The notes: generated by a model from the sequence alone, not told the origin. 64,000 nt of DNA from Symbiodinium natans (GCA_905221605.1 CAJNDS010002616.1:123096-187095); one strand, 5' to 3'; shown: positions 31,291-43,101, counted from the first letter of the stretch. A program made the numbers and translations.

Positions 31291-31496
31291 GGTACAAGGT
31301 GCACCAGGATATGTGGCACGTGTTCAGGTGGCTGCTTTTTCGCACCAGCAAGTTCGTAGGGGGGTTAGGAAGCTGTGCTTTGCAGGATCTATTCGAGGAT
31401 CCGTGGCGAAACCCTTACAAACCCCAGAAAGCCCTGCAGTTTGGGAAGGTGGCTTACAAGGGTCACAGTTTAAGGATCCGAAAGGTTGAAGCTTGA
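31291..31496 (+). other. exon-like island
   Basis: Acceptor ATGAG; open 68 codons, reading VHQDMWHVFRWLLFRTSKFV, and a likely donor AAG-GTGGCT at 31448. Aromatic and hydrophobic. Family not recognised. Confidence 0.35.
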
Positions 31497-31741
31497 GCGG
31501 CCTGAACGCACACGCAGACGAAGTAACACAAGAACCGTTGTGCTCGAGTATAGCTGCTGGTTGAGATTCGACCCACAGAAATGGACTCCTTCAACTAACT
31601 ACCAGTCTTGGAAGCACAATCGAGGGCTGATGCTTCAACCATGAGAATGAAACCCTGAAATCCTGAGCCCCTCCACCTTATACCGCAACTGGAACCACAG
31701 TCTCAATCCGTTGAGCATCACAAGGCGCGGGCGTCTTCACA

Positions 31742-32127
31742 ATGCCGAGGCAGGAGATTGAGGGCTCAGGGGCAAGGGAGCTGCAAAAGGGAAAGCATGT
31801 ACAGACTTTCTTTCGAGAGAATCTTCCACAGGGCTAGACCATCGGGTCGCCGTAGAACCCAAAGAGTTGTTAAAGAGTTGTTCCCAGATCCCGAGTCAGC
31901 TGGAGGACTCAATGGGTGCACCAGGGTTTTGCAGCTGCCCCGTTCACACACATCTTGCAGGCATGCTAGCTGCTAGCGCTTTACCCTCAATGCTCTCTGC
32001 CTTATCACACATCACATCTCACTTGCGCAATCTCACCACCCAAATGTTGCGCCGCAACAGGTGGGTGGGGGCAGAAGCCATAATTACGGATGAGGGAGAC
32101 ATCACGACCTCAAAGGCCTACCAGTAG
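31742..32127 (+). other. coding-like region, frame undecided
   Basis: Three overlapping frames look protein-like: an ATG ORF 31742-31837, and two longer ones, the last running to TAG at 32127 and ending ITDEGDITTSKAYQ. At most one can be real at any point. Confidence 0.3.
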
Positions 32128-32305
32128 CTGAGGTGAGTTTACACTCGAATTGGGTTCAGAGATCAGAGTGTTCAATCAAGTTTTCCTGAAGGTTCACGGT
32201 TTCCCCAAAAGCTCAAATTTCAAGAACAACCTGCACTGGCAGGGCAGATTCTGCAAACTCCAGCCCCAGCCAAGATGGGGTGCTGAGCCGCAGCTTTGCT
32301 GGACT

Positions 32306-32365
32306 AAGGTTTAGGGTTTAGGGTTTAGGGCCTTAGGGTTTAGGGTTTAGGGCTTAGGGTTTGGG
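32306..32365. repeat. telomere-like array, TTTAGGG orientation
   Basis: About eight units with one interruption. Confidence 0.9.
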
Positions 32366-32616
32366 AAGCTTAGAAGCTACAACAAGAATGGAAAGCGAGA
32401 TTGCCGGAGGAAGGTAGACCGAGAGGGTTGCGGGTATATGTTGTGCAATAGACTTGGTAGATGAGTTTAGGGTCAAGCTTCTTTGAGAGGTCATTCGGAA
32501 TGCTGAATCCCTTGCCCAACGCCCTAATGCTTTCCTTGTCGCATCTTGTCCAGTGCGATGCCGTGTCGAAGGAGAGGCGCCAATCTTGATGCGCATGTCG
32601 GCTTCTAAAAGTTCTG

Positions 32617-32768
32617 GTCAGGCATATGTGGATGCTCTGGGCAGTGGGCGCACTGGTCACGGACGTTCTTATTTTCGTGCGGGCATGGATCGATGCTCTG
32701 GTAATGGACGCGCTGGAAACACGGACGTTCTTGTCCTGCGGGCATGGATGCTGTCTGGGCAATAAAGC
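32617..32768. repeat. minisatellite, about 59-base unit
   Basis: Two and a half imperfect copies of a unit containing GGGCATGGAT, GATGCTCTGG and ACGGACGTTCTT. A related sequence on the other strand lies at 40190-40440. Confidence 0.6.
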
Positions 32769-33090
32769 GGAGAGTACACTGTACAATGTAGAATGCTTGA
32801 GTTGCATGCGCATAGACGACGGCACACAAAACCATCAAAGAAACGGTTCGGGCGGGCCATGCCGATTCTAGGAGGAACAAGCCAGAAATGTCGAAAAAGA
32901 CAATGCAAAAGCGTGGCAACATGATTGAGGCCTGTTATGCAACCCCAACGAATCTGCTGCTGACCCGCGCCCGTCTGCTAAACGTTCGAATATCATCAGC
33001 TCACTTTTTTGCTCGGGTTTAGTATAGGGTTTAAGGCTCTGGGGATCTCGTATGCCCTGTACGACTTTTTCTACAATGCGGAAGTCCAGC

Positions 33091-33124
33091 ACCCCGCCCC
33101 CCCCCCCCCCCCCCCCCCCCCCCC
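33091..33124. repeat. long poly-C tract
   Basis: About 30 consecutive C, broken once near the start. Confidence 0.95.
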
Positions 33125-33263
33125 GAGCCCTTGGGAAGGCCACGCGCCCTTTTAAAACCCTACACTCTGCAACCTCGGGGGGTTTTGAGCATGATCCCAA
33201 TTCCGCGAACCACTCAAAACATCACTCCCAACCCAGCCCCTCTGGCAGGCCATGAAGCCTTAC

Positions 33264-33343
33264 TAGCTGAGTAGGTGACCTTTAACCTTTTGAGGCACAT
33301 ATACTTTCACCATAGTTGAAAGGTTAACCTTTCTTGGCCCATC
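33264..33343. mobile_element. small inverted-repeat element, family 2 copy 2
   Basis: Left end TAGCTGAGTAGGTGACC and inner repeats CTTTAACCTTTTG / GAAAGGTTAACCTTTC. Its right terminus is replaced by the adjoining family 6 element. Confidence 0.65.
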
Positions 33344-33433
33344 TGATGTATTGGCCCTTCATTTGTATCGGGTGTCAACGGGATATAGAAGGGATCCCCT
33401 TCTAAGAGCCCATGCTAAGGGACCATGTAACCG
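33343..33433. mobile_element. small element, family 6 copy 2
   Basis: Contains TATTGGCCCTTCATT at one end and TAAGGGACCATGTAAC at the other; reverse-complement relative of 17327-17410. Confidence 0.55.
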
Positions 33434-33532
33434 CCCTTAGAACTGAGGCAACTCGAGCCTCAGTGCCGATGAGGCACGGTCCATGCCTGTGGCTTGTCCC
33501 GGGGCTAGAAACCTTGGGGGGCACCCGTAAGA

Positions 33533-33637
33533 TAGGGGTTGGAATAGTTACGTACTGCTCGCATGCCTTTATGGTACCTTTATGATTATACTAGAATAAC
33601 CTCCCAAAACCCTATTTTAATTTCAGGCCCCTATAGT
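33533..33637. mobile_element. small element, family 5 copy 1
   Basis: ATAGGGGTTGGAATAGTTAC at the left, CAGGCCCCTATA at the right, core ATTATACTAGAATAACC. Matches 46093. Confidence 0.6.
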
Positions 33638-33639
33638 AT

Positions 33640-33737
33640 GATGTTCCCCCTTATACTAACAGTCCTTAATCGGGATTATAGTAACCCCCCCAATATAATC
33701 CCTATTGCGGAATGTTAGTATAAGGGGGGACATCCCA
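33640..33737. mobile_element. small inverted-repeat element, family 1 copy 3
   Basis: GATGTTCCCCCTTATACTAA / TTAGTATAAGGGGGGACATC ends. It directly abuts the family 5 element, part of a nest of four small elements at 33264-33737. Confidence 0.85.
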
Positions 33738-34036
33738 CTGCATATTGTACTAGTTGTCTAAGAACCCCCCCCCTCCACAATGGCAAATATTCCTCCTTAG
33801 AAAGTCATGTTTGGGGATAATTATCTTGTATTTTGTTGGGGGTGCTCTTAAGTAAAGAGTAGCATTGGCAATGTTGAGCATAAGTGGTTCGGTGCACGGA
33901 CGCTTGGGCGAGTTGCAGCAAGTTCGTTATATCTTTCTGTGAAAAACAACAGCTTATGGACTTTGAGGGCAGGTCTGCTGGCAGGAGCACATTTGTTGAA
34001 CACGAAGTCCGACACCCACAGCCTCGCACCCCAAAC

Positions 34037-34072
34037 CCCACCCCTAAACCCTAAACCCTCAACCCTAACCCT
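34037..34072. repeat. telomere-like array, CCCTAAA orientation
   Basis: Four to five units. Confidence 0.85.
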
Positions 34073-34819
34073 CTGAAGCGCAATGTCTTAAAGCTTCTCA
34101 GGCCGGAGTGCCCGATTGCTGGCAGCGCAAGGGGCTTCCCTGCCCATGAGGCACCATCCGGGTACTCTCAGATGTAAGGGCTCAAGCTCAGCAAGCTTCA
34201 GTCTGAGAAAGCGTTGTACATCCCTTAATCATCCGAATGCCGTGAAAAACCGAGACCTTCACCCCATCCTTGGGCTGCAAACCAAACTCCAAGACATCTT
34301 TTCAGAAAGGGCTGTGGTGAGCTGCATGTTCCCAGAAGGGTTGCACAGCATCCTTGCGCTGCTGTCATGCCGATATAAACGCACTGTTCAACACCAAGTC
34401 TCTTTTTGGCAGGATGCAGACAGGACTGCTGGTTCGAAGTGCAGAGAGCGTGTGAGCCTTTGCTTTGGCAGAAAGGCCGGCTCTTCGGGAATTCCGTCAC
34501 TTCAGGTTGCCGTATTATGGCCTAAGTTGCCTTTCACAAACGCGTTGCAAAAGGACCTCACAGCCTTTCATGCCGACGCAGGTGGTGGTTGTGCAGCGAA
34601 ATCAGTGATCTGTGCAGGTGCCACATGATTGAGCCTAAGTCCAAACCCCCCAAATCAGTTCAAGCTCACATGTTCCCTGCAAGCCCGAAGGAAGCCTCCG
34701 TGTCGGAGTGCAAAGTATCTTTGTGGAGCTCATGAACCTGTATAGTCTCAAGAGAAGAGGAGTCTGAAGATGCTCAAGATCCCAAACTCCCAAAGCGTTT
34801 TTTCATGGAAACAAATTCT

Positions 34820-34882
34820 GACCCTAAACCCTAAACCCTAAATCCCAAACCCTGAACCCTAAACCCTAAACCCTCAACCTAT
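34820..34882. repeat. telomere-like array, CCCTAAA orientation
   Basis: About eight units, partly degenerate. Confidence 0.9.
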
Positions 34883-36266
34883 AGGCTTTGCCTGCAAACT
34901 GCAGCAGCACAGATCCAGGGCTGGCAGCTGTGCCTACGCAGCAGCTGGCCAGCTCTGCTTTCTCCAGCGAAACGCGGTTTTCTGACTTCCCAAAGGAATC
35001 CCCTCACTTCTTAGCACGCCCCTTAGCGGCCTGAGGGTGGATCCTAGAAGTCTGTGTGGACATACAGTACACGGGTTTCTGACCTTGTGGCGGGTCCGAT
35101 TTTTGCTCCTACAGTGGTTTCGGGTTGAGGCCCAACCCCTGGAGAATGCAGAAGGACCTTATGAAATGCGACCCTTGTACCAACACTCTATACCCCAACC
35201 CTATTACCCAAGCTCTTCCCGCAAGCGACTTAGGCCATGCGATATAGAATCAAGACTTTGTGGGGAAGTCTTATCTACGGAATGCGGAGTTCCCCCAACG
35301 AGCCCCATAGATTTATAGCGGCGCATCTAAGCTGCGCCTAGCAACCTGAGATGTTTGTCAAATCATGTTTTGGACCCCTAGGATCTGCAATAAGCAGGCA
35401 GCCAAGCACACTGCTTGCAGAGGGGATCCTTGGGCAATCTCGGACTGGTGTTGCAAGCAGTCCCTCCTGCCATGATGCATGACGGCATCGGAGCACCACA
35501 AGGAAAGGCTCGCTGCGCTTTTTGTTGTTTGGCTCTACGCGTCAAAGCCCGGAACCACAGAGTCGGACGCGTGAACGAGGAGTGTCAAAGCCGATGTTGC
35601 AGCTCCAAGGTTTAAACAAAAGCCATGAGGACAGCGTCCGTGAACTCTACATGTCTTGAGGTACTACGGGGGTGGTTGAAAGTTTAAAGGTCGGGTTGTT
35701 CGAAAACGCCTTTATACAGAAAAGTAGACGTCACGCTGGTACTCTGAAATTCCATAAAGCCATGAACTTTGCAAATGTTCCCTGACAAAAACTCAGTAAT
35801 GATTCACAGAGTTCGAGACGCTTGAAAAGCAACTGGGGAATGGTAAATTACTTTGTGGAGGTGAGCGCAAAAGGCACATGGCCTTAAACGTTACTCGGCC
35901 AAAACCCACGTGATAATCTAGATCTCCGTGGCGAGTCACACAGTAAGCAGTAAGATCCAGAGTTTTTCGCAAACATAGAAGACCTCCTCAGCATTTCTGG
36001 TCATGTTGCAGCAATTTAAGAGTCCGGTGGGGTCTACAGCCTACAGCTGTATTTCTTGTCATCTTTCTTTGCTTCCTGAGAACCTTGGGGCCCAGACGCG
36101 ATTGCAGGAAGAAATCCAGCAAGACTGTCCTGCGTACAAAGTCCTGAACCCTAGACCATATTCCAGCTGAGCTTTGCCTTTGGGAGCACATGCTTTTAGT
36201 TTGCCTGAGTGAAACTTTCTCCACGGGGCAGCTCCTGAGCCCAAGATTCAGATGTAGGCTGTTGTG

Positions 36267-36295
36267 TACCCTAAACCCTAAACCCTAAACCAGCA
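36267..36295. repeat. telomere-like array, CCCTAAA orientation
   Basis: Three to four units. Confidence 0.9.
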
Positions 36296-36425
36296 AATAC
36301 CAGTATTGGGTGTTCTGAAGCACGGAAGGCACAAAGTTACGCCCTGAAACACTAAGCACTCTGAGATGTGACAGCTCTCGGCAACATACTTGCGTGCCCG
36401 TGAAACCCTAGACTTCATTTACTGG

Positions 36426-36455
36426 CCCTAAACCCTAAACCCTAAACCCTAAAGG
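36426..36455. repeat. telomere-like array, CCCTAAA orientation
   Basis: Four units. Confidence 0.9.
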
Positions 36456-36637
36456 GCTCCAAATGACCAATCTTGGACTTGAGCTCAGTGACTGGAATCC
36501 ATGAGACGGCCCCATGTGCCGTGCATTGGGTTTCCTTGCCCCCGCCGCGTGCCTCTGAGTTTAGGCCTGGACCGAAACCCCAAAAAGCTGCAAAAGCATG
36601 GTTGAGGGTTTAGGGTTGAGAATGTGCCCACTTGCAG

Positions 36638-36691
36638 CAAAGGTTGGAAGCACATACGCAAGTTCTCCAAGAAGCCATAGCCATGGACCGC
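36638..36691 (+). other. exon-like island, exactly 18 codons with canonical splice sites
   Basis: Acceptor CACTTGCAG and a perfect donor CGC-GTAAGT, phase 0/0, helix-like sequence QRLEAHTQVLQEAIAMDR. The following intron-like stretch holds a 14-unit telomere-like array, and the next candidate exon is 37029-37072. Confidence 0.5.
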
Positions 36692-36730
36692 GTAAGTTTG
36701 CCGAGAAATCCTCAGACCGACCTTTCTGGC

Positions 36731-36829
36731 GTTTAGGGTTTAGGGTTTAGGGTTTAGGGTTTAGGGTTTAGGGTTTAGGGTTTAGGGTTTAGGGTTTAGG
36801 GTTTAGGGTTTAGGGTTTAGGGTTTAGGG
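36731..36829. repeat. long perfect telomere-like array, TTTAGGG orientation
   Basis: Fourteen uninterrupted perfect units, one of the two cleanest arrays in the window. Confidence 0.98.
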
Positions 36830-36992
36830 CCAGCACGTTCATTGGGGCTTGGAAGTAGGCTTCGGGCTCCTAAGCCCCTTGGCTTTGCTAGAGGCACGAC
36901 TCCGCTTTTGCGTAGGTCGAGGAACAAGAACCAGCCCTGCGACGATCTTGTTCGGTTTGGAGTCTGAAGGTTTTCCAGTGGGGTTACAGAAG

Positions 36993-37019
36993 TGTTTAGG
37001 GTTGAGGGTTTAGGGTTTT
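36993..37019. repeat. telomere-like array, TTTAGGG orientation
   Basis: Three to four units ending ten bases before the exon-like acceptor at 37028. Confidence 0.9.
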
Positions 37020-37028
37020 GGTGCGTAG

Positions 37029-37072
37029 GGCTGGCCGTCGCATTTGTCAGAAGTGCCATAGTCAACGAGGAG
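37029..37072 (+). other. exon-like island with canonical donor
   Basis: Acceptor TGCGTAG, donor GAG-GTGAGT. Two bases plus 14 codons reading LAVAFVRSAIVNEE. The start phase does not directly match 36691, so another exon may intervene. Confidence 0.4.
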
Positions 37073-37305
37073 GTGAGTTGCGCAGATGAATTCGCTTGAC
37101 AAATGCTCAGTGCTCAATTCCTGCGCTGTCAAAGGCTGTGGGCGACCACCTTGCCTACTTCATAGAACCCCTAATCCGTTTATACCTGTCTTAGGCTCTT
37201 AGAGTTTAACAGCTTTGGGGTCCTAGTTCTTCAAAAGGCCCAAGGCTACCTGGAAGCCTGGTTCGTGTACTTTAAAATAGCATGGATCCACGCGTTGCCT
37301 TGGGG

Positions 37306-37346
37306 TTCAGGATTGAGGGTTTAGGGTTTAGGTTGAGGGTTTAGGG
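37306..37346. repeat. telomere-like array, TTTAGGG orientation
   Basis: About five degenerate units; a short CCCTAAA array follows at 37432-37454. Confidence 0.85.
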
Positions 37347-38286
37347 ATATTTCGGGTGAGCGCGCTGCGGACGATAATCCTGTTGGTACCATACACAGCT
37401 TGTTTTCTCAATGCATCGCAAATGGATGGTTCCCTAAACCCTAAACCCTAAACTTTGTTCGAACCCTTTCCCATCCCAGATACGTGGTTGCTTTGTTAGG
37501 TACAGCCCCCATCTGCCTGCTGCATTCCCTGCTTTGGTAAATGGTGATAAGGAAAAGATAAGGTTAAACATGATGGCGTTGACATTTCGGGGTTCTCACA
37601 CGCATTGTCGACCATACGTTGTTCAATGGAGAGGCCTGAGCTGGTTTTGGATGCTTGGCACTTGCTGCCATGAATCCTGGAAAGACAGGTCCGTCTCAAA
37701 GTTGGCGTGGTACCAGACTCCCGCCCTCATCATGCAGCTGCCTTGTTGCCGATTAACGCGGACCTGAACCCTAGTCCTCGCTGTGCAAGGATGTGCAAAG
37801 GGAGTCTGGCGAGTTGTCAAGTATCAGCTCTTGCCCTGTTCGTGGGCTCGGTTGCTGATTCCCCCTTCATCTCTCTCAGCTCTCTCTCTCGACGGTATTT
37901 ACGTTTCTTCGTTTGGCGTGGAGGGTCATGCATTTGAAATCCTGCGTCCTAAGTTCTTCAAATTTTAAGCCCTCACTAAACCGGTAAAGGTCAAACTGGA
38001 AAGTTTGAAGTCTAGACACTTGACAGAACAAAGCCTCGGACCATAAACCCACTATGCTTTGCCTGAAAGCATGTGGCCATGTGGCGATTAGTGCTTTTTG
38101 TGCCCTAGTACTTCTCTAGAATGTTGAGCTTCATAGATGTGGATCGTTGTATACGTTTATTCCATGCCATACTCAGGCCATCTCGTCTCAAGAGCACCGT
38201 CGTTGCAAGATGACTATGGCTTGCGCGAGAACTATCCGCAAGCGTGTTTTTGCTTGAATCAGACGTTGTCGCAGGTTTCAAGTACC

Positions 38287-38347
38287 GACCCTAAACCCTA
38301 AGCCCTAAGCCCTAAGCCTTAAACCCTAAACCCTAAACCCTAAACCT
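38287..38347. repeat. telomere-like array, CCCTAAA orientation
   Basis: Eight to nine units with CCCTAAG variants. Confidence 0.95.
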
Positions 38348-38681
38348 ACTGCTGCGGGGGGGAAGACGCATCTCCGAGTCCGTTCGTGACTCTTCGACCC
38401 ATCTTTGACAGCATAGAACATGGAGGTTTTTCTTGCTGCTTCAGCAACCTGAACCGCGCGGATGTCTACAGTAGGGTGCAAAGGTAGGTTGAAGTACTGC
38501 GACCGCATATTTTTTCTGCTCTTCTGATTCCTTACCTGCAGTAGATCTTGCTTTCATGGTGGCTGTTTCTAAGTATCATGACGGTATCAAGCGATGCGAC
38601 CCCTATTGCTTTTTTCTTGATCATTTGGGAACTGCTACCTACATACCCACCTACCCACTGCCTACCTATCTAGCATTGCGA

Positions 38682-38846
38682 CTTCTGCTACTACTGCTAC
38701 TACTGCTATTACTGCTACTACTGCTACTACTGCTACTACTTCTACTACTGCTACTACTGCTACTACTGCTACTACTGCTACTACTTCTACTACTGCTACT
38801 ACTGCTACTACTGCTACTACTGCTGCTACTGCTGCTGCTGCTGCTG

Positions 38847-38901
<55 letters not shown>

Positions 38902-38902
38902 C
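38682..38902. repeat. CTA/CTG trinucleotide microsatellite
   Basis: About 73 triplets, CTACTACTG patterns grading into pure CTA. It creates long poly-Leu and poly-Val/Ala open frames that are not genes. Confidence 0.98.
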
Positions 38903-40105
38903 AACACTACCCCCACTGCCACCCCTACTCCTTCCTGATTGCTCTGACTCTCGCTGTGGCTATCTTCACCCTTCTCACCCGTTCCTACCACTCGTTCTAT
39001 TTTGCTACTTTCCCGTGTTCGCAGCACCATAAAGCTCGGAGTCGGTAGCCAACTTTCTGAACATCCTGTTTTGCCTGGGCAAAGAAAACAAAACAACCTT
39101 GGCTCGTTTTTGGCTTTTTGCTTGTCGGAAGTTCGTATGCTCGTAGCCCTAGAGCTTCGGCAAAAAGATGTGCATGATGTTTCTTTTTCGTTGAATAGGT
39201 TCAAAGGTGGTACCCAGGCACGGCAGCAGGACAAGAAGCAGCATGACAAGAGTCCTCCCGAATTGTGCCAGTGCGAGGGGATGGCCGGATACTTGGTGTG
39301 GAGTATGGTTGTCGTGCTCCCTCTGCCTCTGGCTTGTGAGGTCCAGCGCAGGTGCGATGTTGCAAGTTTGGCCGTTAAAGCACAGTGATGGACAAACGCC
39401 TTCGTGCGACGTGCCGCAGATTGCAAGGGAAGGAGGTAAGTTGTTGACATGCGTCAACGATCCGGTGAGAACAAGTCACTGGACTTTCGCTGTAAAGAGT
39501 GCTAGAATCCTTCAGCACCAGACTCACACGGCATGGACATTGCAGATTCCGGGCTGAAACAGGCATCTCTTGTCTTTTTAGCATCATGCCCTTGCTTCGA
39601 GGGTTTCTTGACACTGTTCAGCCGGGGATCGGGGGATGTCCACATGCACGAGTACAAAGGCGGCCAAAGCGTTCGTGAGTTGGGTGCTGCCGCTCAGCTC
39701 GACATCAGCTCATTCTTGCGACACGCACATGATGTGTTCATGAAAGCTTCATGAAAGCATGCTTCCGATGTTCCCTTTGAGCTGAGCTTGGCAGAAACGG
39801 TTTTCGAGCAAAGCCAACCTCGGGTTGATACAGCCTGTAAAGCCGAAAAGATATCTTTGCTTGCTGCGTGTTTAGACTGCTGACTGCAGCTTTGGAGGAA
39901 TTTGGTTCCTAGGAGAAAGGGGTTCTCCGGAATCAGGCTGCAAGTTTGTATTTGGGTTTGTGTTCCTAACTTCATGCTTTAGCAGCACATGTTGGCTCTA
40001 CACCCTAAACTCCGAGCTACTCGTACCTGGACCACTATAGGGGGTCGGGCTGCAAGCAGCAGAGTTCCCGGTATCTTTGCACCACGACTTCAGGCTTCTG
40101 TGCAG

Positions 40106-40160
40106 GTTAACCGTGTTCAAGGGTTCCCTGGTGCTGTCAAGTCAGCTCTTAGCCAGAAAG
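40106..40160 (+). other. exon-like island, possible C-terminal half of a KH domain
   Basis: Acceptor TGTGCAG and donor AAAG-GTCCAG. VNRVQGFPGAVKSALSQK resembles the last strand and helix of a KH fold (strand, G, helix). It precedes clearer KH islands on the same strand. Confidence 0.35.
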
Positions 40161-40189
40161 GTCCAGAATGAACTGTGACCGTCCCCAGC

Positions 40190-40440
40190 GTCCCTCGCGT
40201 CCGTGTCCCGGGTCATGTGCACACGTCCCACCTCGACTCCCTCAGTCCCTCGCTGCATCTCCCGCATCCTCGCACCCCGCGTCCCATGTCGCACCCATGT
40301 TGCCAGAGCATCCGGTGGCCAGAGCATCCATGCCCACGCGATTAGAACGTGTTTCCAGTGTATCCAGTGGCCAAAGCCGATGCCCGCTCGAGAAGATGAG
40401 AACGTCCATGGTGCCGAGCACACAGCACCCCCTACAACCA
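40190..40440. repeat. minisatellite related to 32617-32768, opposite strand
   Basis: Reverse complement contains GGGCATGGATGCTCTGG, GGACGTTCTCATCTTC and CTGGAAACACGTTCTA, matching the other locus in pieces. Confidence 0.5.
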
Positions 40441-40817
40441 AAGCAAGCTTGGTCAGTTAAGGTTGTAGGGTAAGTTTGGGTTTGTGGGTTTCGGGCGTTC
40501 TGGCATTGTGGGTTGAAGCCACTCCTCGATCGGTCGCTGCGCGCTCCTGGCGCACTCACAAGATCGGGATGATCGGGCTAGTATTGGGCATAGGGTTGCA
40601 CACCCTGAACATCCCGAAGCCCTTTAATCCCACCACCAGAAGCTTCGGTTCCACACTAGTGAAGCCTGAGCCGCTGGGCCCCCCAAGAGCACGAAGCCTC
40701 CAGCCTTTGGAAGTCAGGACGCGCCTTAGAAACCAGAGCCTTCAATCCAGCACCTTAAGCACCCAGCCTTGAAAACGCTCGACCCTCAACCCCCAACGCC
40801 ATGGTACCTTGTCGACC

Positions 40818-40967
40818 ATGGACGTGGACGCACTGCGACTTGAGGTGGGACTGCCGATGCAAACCCTAGAAGCCCAACAAGCCTTAGAAAGCTGCGTATC
40901 CACAGCTGGGTCGAGGCGAGGCCCGGCAGCCCCACGGCTCTGGTGCTCTGATGTGGGGTTGATCTAA
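40818..40967 (+). CDS. short ORF, 49 codons
   Basis: ATG to TAA, starting MDVDALRLEVGLPMQTLEAQ; a GT after codon 9 could instead be a donor. Helical composition. No homology recognised. Confidence 0.3.
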   Translation: MDVDALRLEVGLPMQTLEAQQALESCVSTAGSRRGPAAPRLWCSDVGLI

Positions 40968-41639
40968 TGCACAAGAATTAGCATACTCATCCTTCAAGAG
41001 ACCCACAGAATACGTTAGTTGTTCTGGGATGCTGACTGGTTGGGGGGCTTCCGCAGCGCTTTGCTTCGCTGCCGGTGATCTTCTGTCTTCTGTCCCGGTG
41101 ATAACACGATCTCCTCTCACCCTGAATCCCAAAGCCAACGACCAACAACTCGACCTCTACCGCCCAAAGACTGCACACTTGCGCATTCAGCTTGTAATGC
41201 CGCCGGAGCGACACCAGACGACAAGTTTGTCGCAGCTGGTTTGCACAGCGCATGTAACCCTGACCCTGGCGCCCAAAAGTGCGATGCCCGAATCGTTGTA
41301 CAACCTGCAAGCCTCCCAGATCCCAACTCTCAAACTTGTCCTGTCGCATTTGGTCCCCGCTTGCTTTCGAAGTCCTGCAGCATCCACAACTGATAGAAGG
41401 CCACAGCCCACACCTTGACTCCAGCGCTCCGCGCAGTGCACCCTCTCTCTCTCACACACACAAAAACCCAAGATCCCCAGCCAGGTCCCCCGTGCGGTGG
41501 CATCCTGTGTGCTGGGACTGCATGGCCGGGGGCCTGGACTGGGATATATGATTGGGGTTTAAGCTCTCAGGCGTGTTCGCTTGCCGTTTCGACGACTTAA
41601 GACTGAACTGAACCCGGACCCCAAGCTGAGCCCTTTGAA

Positions 41640-41663
41640 CACACACACACACACACACACACA
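41640..41663. repeat. CA dinucleotide repeat
   Basis: About twelve CA units. Confidence 0.95.
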
Positions 41664-41731
41664 GAGTTTGTTTGGAAATGTTTGGAACATCTGCGAACCC
41701 TATTCAAAGCCTACATGCAACCACACGCCAG

Positions 41732-41793
41732 GAGCTGCCAAGAGGGAGCTTGAGACCGTCACAGGGGCATCGGTGCAAGTGCACGTCGCGGAG
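41732..41793 (+). other. exon encoding N-terminal part of a KH-like domain
   Basis: Acceptor CGCCAG and GC donor GAG-GCTGCA. AAKRELETVTGASVQVHVAE fits the KH helix-turn-strand signature (L-E-x3-T-G-A-x-V-x-V), although the loop lacks a clear G-x-x-G. Part of a plus-strand series of KH-like islands. Confidence 0.45.
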
Positions 41794-42269
41794 GCTGCAT
41801 AGCTTCTCTGTGCGGATGTGGGACTTCTGGTTTGGATGCCTGGCTCCGGGAGCCCGACCACAGAAGCCACGAGAAGTCTGCTGCGCAAGAGCCTGTTTCC
41901 GGTTGCAGTATGGAGGTTGTTGCGCACTGGCAATTGAGCTGCGATTCTTGGCGCGCCACCTGCTTTGTCCCTTCAATGGGGATGTTTCCCACAGCCTGAA
42001 ACGTGCCACTGGCATCGCTCAGGGCTTAAGGCTGTTAAGTTGGGTTCAGGGTTGGACCTCTTTGCCACTGTGTGCCTGCAGGGTCGGCTGGAGCTCTCTG
42101 GCAAACCTTCAGCAGTACAGGCAGCGAGTGGATGACCGGATGTAGCACAGGTAGCCGCTGTCTGCTTTCAGGCAGGCCTGTTTGCCCCTAGCCCTGGACT
42201 GAAGGCATGCTTCCTGGGTGCGCAGTTGTGGCTGTAGGTAAAAGAGAGAAAGTGAGTTCCAAAATTGAG

Positions 42270-42362
42270 GGGTGTCCCCCCGCTGCGTTGGAAGAGCACA
42301 AAACATGGAAGGCGGCGCAACAACTTCTGGCCGAGAGGGTGCGCTACGCTGCCTACGAGGAG
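42270..42362 (+). other. exon encoding C-terminal part of a KH-like domain
   Basis: Acceptor ATTGAG; GC-rich third positions, reading HKTWKAAQQLLAERVRYAAY, which fits the KH C-terminal helix. It follows the half domain at 41732. Confidence 0.45.
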
Positions 42363-43101
42363 GGGCTTGGGGGGCCCGATTGGGGGGGGCTTTGGGCTAT
42401 TTGCTGCAGCCCCTCGAAGCCGGAACCCTAAACTCTGTTGGCGGCGAGGAAGCTCGGAGGAATTAGGCTTGGCAGGTGCTTGTAGCCGGCCAGCCATTCC
42501 CCATCCCAAGCCCCTGTGCCTGTCTAAGCCGTGCATCCTTCAATGCTGAAGGGTTTAAAGTTCCGCATTGCAAGCTTTGCAACTTCAAACACCTCCACAG
42601 CCCTCCTCTGCTGTTTGCCACGGCGGTTTTGGGATGTTTTGGGTTTTGCGGGGATGAGAGTGAGAACCTGCCACCAGACGCAAAGAGACTCCCTTCACAG
42701 ACTTAACAGACCGGAAGATTTCTTCCTATCCGGTGAGGCCCTGAGGTGAGCCCGAAGCTTTGAACCGGACCAGGAACTTCACTGGCCTGTCATGGCAGAT
42801 ACATCGGGGAAAACGATGGGAATCGGTCGGAAACCCTGTAAACCGAAGAGCCACCACAATGCTCCGATGCAAGAAGCTGCAAAGCGGAATCCTGGCTCGA
42901 TGGCCCTCAGCCCTCTAGGAGCCTCTCAAGCTCCTCTCAACGGCCTCAAGCAACTCCAAATCCTAAAAGGTTTCAAACAACCTCTCTCGAAGGTGCCGAG
43001 GGAGATTGCCAGCGCTGTGTTGGGGGAGCAACTTGCCCCGCAACTTTGGACACCAAACCCTAAAGGCCCTAGGTTTCCTGGACACTTCCCTGCGGAACTT
43101 A

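Noticed and set aside
34116-34628. 170-codon plus-strand ORF
   Set aside because: About one or two ORFs of this length are expected by chance in 64 kb; no domain, biased codon use or splice context seen.
38556-39450. Long poly-Leu (plus) and poly-Val/Ala (minus) open frames
   Set aside because: They are products of the CTA/CTG microsatellite; codons are dictated by the repeat.
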